A DNA stretch of 64,000 bases from Hyphomonas sp. GTDB taxonomy: Bacteria > Pseudomonadota > Alphaproteobacteria > Caulobacterales > Hyphomonadaceae. The notes below the pieces were generated by a model, which was not told the DNA's origin, made no database searches, and worked only from the letters and a program-made list of their open reading frames with translations. The position numbers and the translations under genes were made by a program. Shown piece after piece: positions 7,903-15,869 of this stretch (position 1 is the stretch's first letter; each line of letters starts with the position of its first letter). Location of the stretch: the NCBI GenBank assembly GCA_017792365.1, contig CP051229.1, positions 372,001-436,000 on the forward strand, given 5' to 3'.

Positions 7903-9291
7903 ATGAAGCGCACGCTAAAGGCCGCCTGCATCACCGCCGCCATCCTTGCCGCATCCGCCTGCGCCACAGGCCCCGCGACAGCCCAGAACTTCGACACCTC
8001 CAACAAGTCCCTCCGCGAAGTCTACGAATACCTCCACGCCAACCCGGAGCTCTCCTTCCAGGAGCGCAATTCCTCCCGCATCCTCGCGGCCGAAATGAAG
8101 AAGCTCGGCTTTGCCGTCACCGAGAATGTCGGCGACGCATGGGTGAAGGAGCGCGCCATGAAGAATTACGGCAAGGTCGAAGACGGCGTCGGAGGCTATG
8201 GCGTCGTCGCCGTGATGGAGAACGGCGAAGGCCCCACCGTCATGATCCGCGCCGACATGGACGGCCTGCCGGTCGTCGAGGAGACCGGCCGCGCCTACGC
8301 CTCCACCAAGCGCGATGTCACATGGGACGGCGTCGAGGGCGGCGTCATGCACGCCTGCGGTCACGACATCCACATGACGGCCTGGCTGGGCACCGCGCGC
8401 AATCTCGTCGCGCGCAAGAACGACTGGTCCGGCACGCTGGTCATGATCCTCCAGCCCGCCGAGGAACTCGGCCTCGGCGCCATGTCGATGCTGGAATCCG
8501 GCCTGTTCGAGGACTTCCCGCGCCCCGACTACAACATCGCGCTCCACGACAACGCCGCGCTCCCGGCGGGACAGATCGCCTGGGCCCCCGGCTTCGTCAT
8601 GGCCAATGTCGACTCGGTCGACATCACGGTGAAAGGGCGGGGCGGCCACGGCGCCTATCCCCACGACACGATCGACCCGGTCGTCATCGCCGCCCGCATC
8701 GTAGGCTCGCTGCAGACCCTCGTCTCGCGCGAGCTCAACCCGCAGGAGCCCGGCGTCGTCACCGTAGGCGCCATCAACGCCGGCACCAAGCACAACATCA
8801 TCCCCAACGAAGTCACCATGATGCTCACCGTCCGCTCCTATGCGGACGAGACGCGCGAAAAGCTGCTCTCCGGCATCGAGCGCATCGCAAAGGCCGAAGC
8901 CATGGTCGCCGGTCTCGACGGCGACATGCTCCCGATCGTCACGCGCTCGGACCAGTACACGCCCGCCAGCTACAACGACCCCGAACTCACCGCGCGCCTC
9001 AGGACCGTGCTCGAAGGCGTCGTCGGTGCAGAGAACATGGTCGCCGCCACCCCCACGATGGGCGGCGAGGACTTCGCCCGCTACGGTCGCGAAGAACCGC
9101 GGATCCCGTCGATGATGTTCTGGCTCGGCGCCGTCCCGCAGGACGTCTTCGACGCCTCGCGCCAGCCCGGCGGCAAGCCGCTCCCGTCGCTGCACTCCTC
9201 GGAATTCTACCCCGACCCCGACCCCACCATCGAAACCGGCGTCGCCGCCATGACCGCCTCAGCGATCGATCTCCTTCAGGCCGGCGGCTAG
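7903..9291 (+). CDS. Secreted M20-family amidohydrolase (M20D-like zinc aminoacylase/peptidase)
   Basis: 462 residues with a GAGAGG ribosome site. An N-terminal signal (residues 1-28, ending ATAQ) exports it; the ASAC at 17-20 is a weak lipobox, so attachment is possible. The fold shows YEYLHANPELSFQE, IRADMDGLPV, the metal motif MHACGHDIHM, ILQPAEELGLGA, the dimerisation domain with GRGGHGAYPH and GAINAGTKHNIIPN, and the final MGGEDFARY plus LHSSEFYP. These are the M20D (hippurate/IAA-amino acid hydrolase) signatures: hydrolysis of N-acyl amino acids or small peptides in the periplasm. A WDGVEGG insertion precedes the metal motif. Transcribed alone between two repeat regions. Confidence 0.93.
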   Translation: MKRTLKAACITAAILAASACATGPATAQNFDTSNKSLREVYEYLHANPELSFQERNSSRILAAEMKKLGFAVTENVGDAWVKERAMKNYGKVEDGVGGYGVVAVMENGEGPTVMIRADMDGLPVVEETGRAYASTKRDVTWDGVEGGVMHACGHDIHMTAWLGTARNLVARKNDWSGTLVMILQPAEELGLGAMSMLESGLFEDFPRPDYNIALHDNAALPAGQIAWAPGFVMANVDSVDITVKGRGGHGAYPHDTIDPVVIAARIVGSLQTLVSRELNPQEPGVVTVGAINAGTKHNIIPNEVTMMLTVRSYADETREKLLSGIERIAKAEAMVAGLDGDMLPIVTRSDQYTPASYNDPELTARLRTVLEGVVGAENMVAATPTMGGEDFARYGREEPRIPSMMFWLGAVPQDVFDASRQPGGKPLPSLHSSEFYPDPDPTIETGVAAMTASAIDLLQAGG

Positions 9292-9388
9292 GCAAGCCAC
9301 CCTGGGCGCCCGTTGCTCTCGGGTCAGGGAGAGGGTCCGCCCTGTGTTGACCAAACGACCGGCCTTCGCACGGCCTCGACGTTCTGGA

Positions 9389-9406
9389 CCCCAGCCTTCG
9401 CTGGGG
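9389..9406. repeat. Palindromic intergenic repeat, copy 3
   Basis: CCCCAGCCTTCGCTGGGG preceded by TTCTGGA and followed by ATGCGT. Same family as copies 1, 2 and 4. Confidence 0.75.
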
Positions 9407-9531
9407 ATGCGTGATGTGCTGAGCGCTTCCGGTTCGAAGCCAACCCAACCGGCAGAAAGCAAAAAACCACGCTGTCCGATAAGGTGCGCCAGCGCAAAAA
9501 CCATCACCCAAAGCGTTTCACAAAAACGCGT

Positions 9532-9549
9532 CCCCAGCGAAGGCTGGGG
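9532..9549. repeat. Palindromic intergenic repeat, copy 4
   Basis: CCCCAGCGAAGGCTGGGG preceded by ACGCGT and followed by TCCATCCC. The flanks and core are almost identical to copy 2 at 7002 (ACGCGTCCCCAGCG shared), which marks recent spread or conversion. Confidence 0.75.
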
Positions 9550-9658
9550 TCCATCCCGACGCAAGCGCCGAGCGAAAGCCACGACCCAGACCCAAACGGA
9601 ACTGCGACGAACTCAGGCTCCTGGAGTCCGGCTTTCGCCGAAATGAGCGGAGAGGGGC

Positions 9659-10513
9659 CTAAACCCCCTGCCGCCGCTTCCGATCGCCCCGGAACCGCAG
9701 AAACCCGAACAGCGCGGACAGCGCACCAAAAATCCCGGCGCCCACCGCGAACACCGGCTCATACTCGCGCGCAAACGAGATCACCCGGTCAAGATTGCGC
9801 ACCTCGACAACGATCTCGTCGCGATAGGCGTCCAGGGGCTCGCCCTCCAGCGCGCCCTCGGCATAGCCGAAGATTTCCAGCACCAGCGTCTGCGTCCCCT
9901 CGCGCGTCGGCGTCACCCGCCACTGCCAGCGGTTCAGCACGCGCGGCGACAGGCGCTGCCGCTCCACCGTCTGCTCCACAATGTCGAACCCGGCGCCCGT
10001 CAACTGCGCCGACACCACGTCCGTCAGCTCCACATCCCGGTCGACAATCTCGCCGTCAAACCCCTGCAGCGCATCGGCGCCCGCGCCCTCAACGCCGGTC
10101 GCATTGATCACCAGCGACACGTCGATCGGCCGATCCAGCGCCAGCGTCGACGGCGGACGATTGTACGTCACCTCGCGCGTCTCGAACTGTTCGGCAAGGC
10201 TCCGCGTCGCCACCTCCGGTTCGGCCGGCCGGGCAGGCGGCGCAGCACTCACCCCGAACGAGCGCTGCGTCTCCTCGGCCTCTTCAACCGCAGCATCCTC
10301 AGAAAGGACGTCAGCAAACACATCCTCGAATGCATCCGACGTCTCGGCTGTGGCCGCATCCTCCCCGCTGGCGGCCTCGCTCGACGCTGGCGCCGGTTCG
10401 GCCAGCACCACGTCGTACTCAGCTCTCGCCGACGGCGCGGTCTGCGCCAGCAACCATATCCCGCCCATCCCAAGCGCTGCGAGCGCGAACAGGAAGACAA
10501 AGAAGCTACGCAT
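9659..10513 (-). CDS. Membrane-anchored periplasmic protein of unknown function
   Basis: 284 residues with a GGAGGG ribosome site. I recognise no named family. An N-terminal hydrophobic segment (about 3-24) acts as signal or anchor. An Ala/Glu/Ser-rich acidic linker covers 35-95. A folded beta-rich domain at about 100-240 includes YNRPPSTLALDRPIDVSLVI, a GFDGEIVDRDVEL stretch and the Trp-containing NRWQWRVTPTREGTQTLVLE. A C-terminal membrane helix (about 255-274) ends in a basic FRGDRKRRQ tail, so the domain is probably periplasmic with the tail inside. The beta domain resembles an immunoglobulin-like or adhesin-type sandwich, which is inference. It is 44 bases downstream of rlmB on the same strand and may be co-transcribed. 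Confidence 0.7.
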   Translation of the reverse strand: MRSFFVFLFALAALGMGGIWLLAQTAPSARAEYDVVLAEPAPASSEAASGEDAATAETSDAFEDVFADVLSEDAAVEEAEETQRSFGVSAAPPARPAEPEVATRSLAEQFETREVTYNRPPSTLALDRPIDVSLVINATGVEGAGADALQGFDGEIVDRDVELTDVVSAQLTGAGFDIVEQTVERQRLSPRVLNRWQWRVTPTREGTQTLVLEIFGYAEGALEGEPLDAYRDEIVVEVRNLDRVISFAREYEPVFAVGAGIFGALSALFGFLRFRGDRKRRQGV

Positions 10514-10557
10514 CCCGGTCCCTCCAGTTTATCCAACACCTGTCCGAGGCGAATAGA

Positions 10558-11433
10558 CTACTCTTTATGAACCGTCCCGGAACCCCGTTGCGAAGCTTCA
10601 TAGAACGCAATTGCAGCAGCGTTCGAAACGTTGAGGCTTTCGATCGCCCCGCTCATGGGGATTTTCGCAAGCAGCGCGCAGGCCTTGGCGACGCCCTGGC
10701 GAACCCCGGCGCCCTCGGCCCCAAGCACGAGCGCAATCGGCCTTGGATCGGACAGCGCGGCGCGCAGGTCCATGTCGCCTTCGCCCGCGAGGCCGACAAC
10801 CAGCCACCCGGCGTCGTTCAGCGCATCGATCGCCCGTGAAATGTTGACGACCCGGATCTCCGGAACGATTTCGACAGCCCCGGCCGCAGCCTTCGCCAGC
10901 GCGCCGCCAAGGGGAGGGGCATGGCGCGTCTGCTGCACCACGCCGCCAAAGCCGAACGCGGCGGCAGAGCGCAGGATCGCGCCGACATTCTGGGGATCGG
11001 TCACCTGGTCGAGGATCGCCAGCGGCCGCTCGGGCCGCATGATCGCGTCTTCCAGCGCCAGTGCTTCCAGCTGCTCGGCGAGGACGGCGATGCCCTGGTG
11101 CACCGCGCCGGGCGGCAACCGCTCGTCGAGCTCGCCCGGCTCGACCAGTGAAACGTGTGAGGGCAAAGCCTCCGGGTTCATCCCGGCCCGGTTGGCGGCA
11201 TTGCGCGTGGCCAGAACCTTCGCGATCTGCCGGTCCGGGTTCGCGAGCGCGGCCGAGGCCGCATGCAGGCCCCAGATCCAGACCCTCTCGCCCTCGAGAA
11301 ACGAAGCCTGCCGGGCCGGCGCGCCGCCCTTGGCGCCGCCTCGGGCGCCGCGCCACGGCCCCTTGCCGCGACCCTTTGAACCTGGCCCCGAACCATGTCG
11401 CGGGGACCTGTTGCGTCCACCATCCTTCGTCAC
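10558..11433 (-). CDS. rlmB: 23S rRNA (guanosine-2251-2'-O)-methyltransferase RlmB
   Basis: 291 residues from GTG 11433 with GGAGCG upstream. A SPOUT/TrmH-family enzyme that 2'-O-methylates G2251 in the peptidyl-transferase loop. The basic, Gly/Arg-rich tail at residues 1-40 is an extension typical of alphaproteobacterial copies. The substrate-binding domain starts at WIWGLHAASAAL. The knotted catalytic domain has the three SPOUT motifs: LDQVTDPQNVGAILRSA, IALVLGAEGAGVR and IPMSGAIESLNVSNAAAIA. Length is normal. It is divergent from tRNA-Tyr. Confidence 0.95.
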   Translation of the reverse strand: MTKDGGRNRSPRHGSGPGSKGRGKGPWRGARGGAKGGAPARQASFLEGERVWIWGLHAASAALANPDRQIAKVLATRNAANRAGMNPEALPSHVSLVEPGELDERLPPGAVHQGIAVLAEQLEALALEDAIMRPERPLAILDQVTDPQNVGAILRSAAAFGFGGVVQQTRHAPPLGGALAKAAAGAVEIVPEIRVVNISRAIDALNDAGWLVVGLAGEGDMDLRAALSDPRPIALVLGAEGAGVRQGVAKACALLAKIPMSGAIESLNVSNAAAIAFYEASQRGSGTVHKE

Positions 11434-11514
11434 TATAAGACGCGCTCCGTTGCAAGCCGAAACCCCGTTTCGACCTTGAATTCATTGGCGTCAAGCCAAT
11501 CCCGACGGAGCCCC

Positions 11515-11598
11515 GGAGGGGTGGGAGAGTGGTTAAATCCACGAGACTGTAAATCTCGCGCTTCGGCTACGCTGGTTCGAATCCAGCCCCCTCCACCA
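11515..11598 (+). tRNA. tRNA-Tyr (anticodon GTA)
   Basis: 84 bases including an encoded CCA. Acceptor GGAGGGG pairs with CCCCTCC, the anticodon loop carries GTA (ACTGTAAAT context), a long class II variable arm (CGCGCTTCGGCTACG) follows, and the T-loop is TTCGAAT. All features fit bacterial tRNA-Tyr. Confidence 0.96.
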
Positions 11599-11713
11599 TC
11601 ACCTCATGTCGCAACCAGACACCAATGTGTGAGACCGGCGCGGTTGCGGCTTTGCAATTGATTCGCAGGATGCCTACAAACCCTCAAGGGTCCAATCTGC
11701 TCCGGAGCAACGC

Positions 11714-14710
11714 ATGCAAAGCCGCCACCTTCGTTCACTGCTGGTCCTCAGTGCGGGGATCTGTGCGCTGGCAGGCTGCGCCACGCAGGACGAGGGCGTC
11801 CAGACCGCGGCGGCGCTGACCGAAACGGCGCCCGCCCCGGTCGCCACAGCAGAACCGGCCCCGCTCCTCAGCAACGAACGCCAGCTCACGTTCGAAGGCC
11901 TGCGCGCCGGCGAGGGCTATTTCTCGGCAGACGGGTCAAAGCTCGTCTTCCAGAGCGAGCGGGAAGCCGACAATCCCTTCTACCAGATCTACCTGATGGA
12001 TCTTGAAACCGGCGACGTCGACCGCATCTCTCCCGGGCACGGCAAGACCACCTGCGCGTGGGTCCATCCCAGCAACCAGCGCGTCCTCTTCGCTTCCACA
12101 CATGAAGATCCGCAGGCCCGCCAGAAGCAGGCCGACGAAATCGCGTTCCGGGAAAGCGGCGAGACCCGCCGCTATGAATGGGATTACGACCCGGCCTACG
12201 AACTCTACGAGTTCGACGAGACGACCGGCGACTACGAACAGCTGACCGACGCCCTCGGCTACGACGCGGAAGGCGCCTATTCGCCAGACGGAACGCGCAT
12301 CGTCTTCGCGTCCAACCGTGCAGCCTACGAGCGCGACCTGACCGAAGAGGAGCAGGCGCAGCTCGAACTCGACCCGGCATGGTTCATGGACGTCTACGTG
12401 ATGGACGCCGACGGCTCCAACGTCCAGCGCCTGACGGACACGCCGGGCTACGACGGCGGCACCTTCTGGAGCCCGGACGGCTCGCAGATCATCTGGCGGC
12501 GCTTCTCCGAGGATGGCGCCCGCGCCGAAGTCTACACCATGAACGCCGATGGCGCCGGCGAGCGCCAGATCACCGACCTCGGCGTCATGTCGTGGGCGCC
12601 GATCTTCCACCCGTCCGGCGACTACATCATCTTCTCGACCAACCTTTTGGGCTTCAACAATTTCGAGCTCTACATCGTCGACGCCAAGGGCCTGCGCGAA
12701 CCCGTGCGCGTCTCCGACCGGGAAGGCTTCGATGGCCTGCCGATGTTCCACCCCGACGGCGACCGTCTCGCCTGGACGTCGAACAACACATCCGCCGGCG
12801 TCTCCCAGATCTTCCTCGCCGACTGGAACGACGACGAAGCGCGCCGCCTTCTCGGCCTGTCCGAAGACGGCACGGTCTCAACCGCTGCAACCGGCGTACA
12901 GGTCGACGCAACGCTCAGCGTCAGCCAGACCACGCCCGACATCACCGCCGCAGACCTGAAGCTCCACGTCGCCGCGCTGGCCTCCGAAGCCATGGAAGGC
13001 CGGCTGACCGGAACCGCCGGCGAGCGCATGGCGACCCGCTACGTCGCTGACGCATTCGCCGAACTCGGCCTCCAGCCCGCCGGAGACAAGGGCGAATTCT
13101 TCCAGTCATTCGACTTCACCGCTGGCGTATCGCTCGGCGACGGCAACGAACTGGTCGCGACAGGCGGGCAGGGCGCTGAGACCTATACGCTCAACGAAGG
13201 CTGGCGCCCGCTCTCCTTCTCCCGCACGGGCCCCGTGGAAGCCGCCCCAATCGTCTTCGCCGGCTGGGGTCTGGTCGCGCCGGAAGGTAACGATATCGGC
13301 GAATACGATTCCTACGCCCACCTCGATGTCGAGGGAAAATGGGTCCTGATGTATCGCGGTCTGCCCAATGATGTCGGCGCGCCCGCCCGCACGCACTACT
13401 CCCGCTACTCGGAACTCCGCTACAAGACCTCGGTCGCGCAGGCGCGCGGCGCAGCCGGCGTCATCTTCGCGCCAGCCCCCGATGTCGATTATCGCGATGA
13501 GCTGCCAGAGCTGACCTACGAATCCTCGTCCGGCGCGTCGGGTATCCCTGCCGTCGGTATCAACAACGAAGTCGCAGGCCAGCTCCTCGCCACAACCGGC
13601 GCCGACATCGCCGCGATTTCACAACGCCTGCACGCCGGCGAAATGGTCAACGGCCTCGACATCGACGGCGTCACCCTTGCGGGCGACATCTCACTGGAGT
13701 TCGAGCGCCGCACCGGCCGCAACGTCGTCGCGCGACTGGACCTCGGCGCTCCCGATGGCGCGCCGCCCGTCGTTATCGGCGCCCACGTCGACCACCTCGG
13801 CCGCGGCGAAACATCCGGCTCGCTCGCGAATGCCGACGAAACCTCCGACATCCACTTCGGCGCCGACGACAATGCCTCGGGTGTCGCCGCACTCATCGAG
13901 ATCGCCCAGAACCTCTCCGCCCAGCACGCAGCCGGAAGCCTCAACGCCTCCCGCGACGTCGTCTTCGCAGCATGGTCCGGTGAGGAACTTGGCCTCCTCG
14001 GCGCATCGCACTTCACTACCGCCGCCGCCGAGGCAGCCGGTCAGGAAGATCTCAAAGGCGTTTACGCCGCCTACTTCAACATGGACATGGTCGGCCGTCT
14101 GGAGGATGCGCTGGTCTTGCAGGGCGTCGGCTCATCCGGCGTCTGGACCAGCGAGATCGAACGCCGCAACGCGGTTGTCGGTCTGCCGATCACCACTGTG
14201 GCCGACACCTATCTTCCAACCGACGCCACCGAATTCTACATCGCCGGCGTACCCATCCTCTCCGCCTTCACCGGCGCGCACGAAGACTACCACTCGCCCC
14301 GCGATACGCCCGACAAGCTGAACTACGAAGGCATGGAGCAGATCGCGAAACTCATGGCGCTGATCGTCCGCTCGCAGGCCGTCGCCGCTGAGCCGCCCGA
14401 ATATATAGAGGTGGCCAACGAACAGCCCCGCGGCCGCGTCGCGGGCGTCTTCCTCGGCACGATCCCCGACTACGCCACGGAAGACGTCAAGGGCGTCGCA
14501 ATCTCCGGCGTCGTCCAGGGCGGTCCGGCCGCAGAAGCAGGGCTCGTGGGCGGCGATGTCATCGTCGGCCTCGGCGGCGTCGCGCTCACAAACATCTACG
14601 ACTACATGCAGGCCATGAACGGCCTCAAGGTCGACGAGCCCGCCGAAGTCATCGTCGAGCGCGATGGCGAGCGCATCGAGCTGACCATCACCCCGTCCGT
14701 ACGCGAGTGA
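11714..14710 (+). CDS. Lipoprotein with TolB-type propeller, PA insert, M28 peptidase and PDZ domain
   Basis: 998 residues. A lipoprotein signal ends LAGC with Cys22. About 45-390 hold PD40/TolB beta-propeller blades (repeated YFSADGSKLVFQS, YSPDGTRIVFASNR, FWSPDGSQIIWRR, FHPSGDYIIFSTN). About 480-650 hold a protease-associated insert (GWGLVAPE, AARGAAGVIF, PAVGIN). About 660-890 form the M28 zinc aminopeptidase: IGAHVDHLGRGE, FGADDNASGVAALIEIA, AWSGEELGLLGASHF, YFNMDMVGRL and GAHEDYHSPRDTPDKLNYEG, supplying both metal sites. The last 90 residues are a PDZ domain (VVQGGPAAEAGLVGGDVIVGLGG type). It probably trims peptides at the membrane surface; whether propeller or PDZ selects substrate is not known. 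Monocistronic. Confidence 0.93.
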   Translation: MQSRHLRSLLVLSAGICALAGCATQDEGVQTAAALTETAPAPVATAEPAPLLSNERQLTFEGLRAGEGYFSADGSKLVFQSEREADNPFYQIYLMDLETGDVDRISPGHGKTTCAWVHPSNQRVLFASTHEDPQARQKQADEIAFRESGETRRYEWDYDPAYELYEFDETTGDYEQLTDALGYDAEGAYSPDGTRIVFASNRAAYERDLTEEEQAQLELDPAWFMDVYVMDADGSNVQRLTDTPGYDGGTFWSPDGSQIIWRRFSEDGARAEVYTMNADGAGERQITDLGVMSWAPIFHPSGDYIIFSTNLLGFNNFELYIVDAKGLREPVRVSDREGFDGLPMFHPDGDRLAWTSNNTSAGVSQIFLADWNDDEARRLLGLSEDGTVSTAATGVQVDATLSVSQTTPDITAADLKLHVAALASEAMEGRLTGTAGERMATRYVADAFAELGLQPAGDKGEFFQSFDFTAGVSLGDGNELVATGGQGAETYTLNEGWRPLSFSRTGPVEAAPIVFAGWGLVAPEGNDIGEYDSYAHLDVEGKWVLMYRGLPNDVGAPARTHYSRYSELRYKTSVAQARGAAGVIFAPAPDVDYRDELPELTYESSSGASGIPAVGINNEVAGQLLATTGADIAAISQRLHAGEMVNGLDIDGVTLAGDISLEFERRTGRNVVARLDLGAPDGAPPVVIGAHVDHLGRGETSGSLANADETSDIHFGADDNASGVAALIEIAQNLSAQHAAGSLNASRDVVFAAWSGEELGLLGASHFTTAAAEAAGQEDLKGVYAAYFNMDMVGRLEDALVLQGVGSSGVWTSEIERRNAVVGLPITTVADTYLPTDATEFYIAGVPILSAFTGAHEDYHSPRDTPDKLNYEGMEQIAKLMALIVRSQAVAAEPPEYIEVANEQPRGRVAGVFLGTIPDYATEDVKGVAISGVVQGGPAAEAGLVGGDVIVGLGGVALTNIYDYMQAMNGLKVDEPAEVIVERDGERIELTITPSVRE

Positions 14711-14850
14711 GTTCACCTATCCTCAAGCAAGTCGCGCCTATAACTCATGAACGAAAATCAGGTCCTGCGTAGCGAGCGCACGGACCAAAGTGGCGTGCGA
14801 CTTGCCTCGAAACGCCACAAGATCGGTGAACTGCATCGGGAAGTCGGCAT

Positions 14851-15869
14851 TTGACGACCATATCCGCCATCGTGCCGCTTCATAACAAGCGCCCCCACAT
14901 CGAACGCGCCCTGTGCTCGATCGCCAACCAGACCGTGCCCGTTAACGAGATTGTCGTGATCGACGACGCCTCATCCGACGGCGGCATGGAGTTGGTGGAG
15001 TCGTTCGCCGCAGCCCACCCCGCGCTTCCGGTCAAATGCCTGCGCAGGGATGAACCGGGACCGGGCGGTTACGCCGCCCGCAATCTCGGCATCGAACACG
15101 CAGCCTCGGAATGGATCGGCTTCCTCGACGCCGATGACGAATGGGACCCTGTATTCGCGGAGACGGTCCTGAAACAGGCGGCCAGCTTCGGCCCGACCAC
15201 GGCGTCGTATTCGGCGCCCGGCTGATCGTCGGCCACAAGTCGGAACCCTACCGCGAGTCAGCCAACGGCGATCAGGCCGGCGTCACAGCCTACAACTTCG
15301 ATGAGTTCGTTTCGCTCTGGCGTTCCATCGGGCGCTGCCCCGTCTGGACCTCGGCCACCGCCATGCGCGCCGCAGACCTCAAGACGGCGGGCCTCTTCCC
15401 CGCCTGCCGCTGCAGGAGGGGAGGCGACAAGGACACCTGGATCCGCGTCATCGAGCGCACCAAGGCCATCGCCGTGCCGACAGTCATCGCAACCTACCAC
15501 AACGATGTCGTGAACCAGGTCACCAAGAAGGTCGCGCAGAACCAGAGCCATTGCATGGTCCCGACGCTGGAGCAGATGCTGGACCGGCATCAGGGCGCGA
15601 CCCGCACAAATCTCGAATGGCTGATCAACCACGAGATCATGGAATACGCGATCAGGAGCCTTGGTAAGGCGCCGCTCAGGCGCGAAGCGTTCAAGGGCTT
15701 CCGCGTTGATCGCGCAAGGCTCAGCTACGCGGCCCTGACAACCATCGCGATGAGCCCGCCAGCGCTCCAGAACGCGCTGGCCACAGCGCGCACATGGACT
15801 GCGCGGAATATCCTTGGTCGCAGTAGGCCGTCGACCCTCCGGCCCGGCCAATCCCAACCCGCCGCTTAA
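14851..15869 (+). pseudogene. GT2 family glycosyltransferase split by a one-base frameshift
   Basis: Two frames together form one family 2 (GT-A) glycosyltransferase. From TTG 14851 the first frame gives ISAIVPLHNKRPHIERALCS, VIDDASSDGG, AARNLGI and the metal-binding IGFLDADDEWDP, then drifts and stops at 15225. The rest (PDHGVVFGARLIVGHKSEP onward, to 15869) is one frame away. Restoring one C in the CCC run at 15192-15194 gives ASFGPDHGVVFGARL and a protein of about 339 residues. The enzyme would transfer a sugar from a nucleotide-sugar donor to a lipid-linked glycan. It opens the exopolysaccharide locus and converges on the Hsp70-like gene. Gene decay or sequence error; the pattern across the window favours error. 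Confidence 0.8.

Larger units (their letters stand above)
9292..9658. other. 367-base intergenic region with two inverted repeat copies
   Basis: Lies between convergent genes. It has palindromic repeat copies at 9389-9406 and 9532-9549 in opposite orientation, so the wider flanks could pair with each other. No gene is seen in it. Confidence 0.7.

Noticed and set aside
7746-9350. A 534-residue plus-strand frame over the M20 hydrolase
   Set aside because: Arg/His-rich out-of-frame shadow; the M20 frame holds all catalytic motifs.
14851-15225. A separate short glycosyltransferase gene
   Set aside because: The catalytic domain is cut mid-fold and continues in the next frame, so it is half of one gene.
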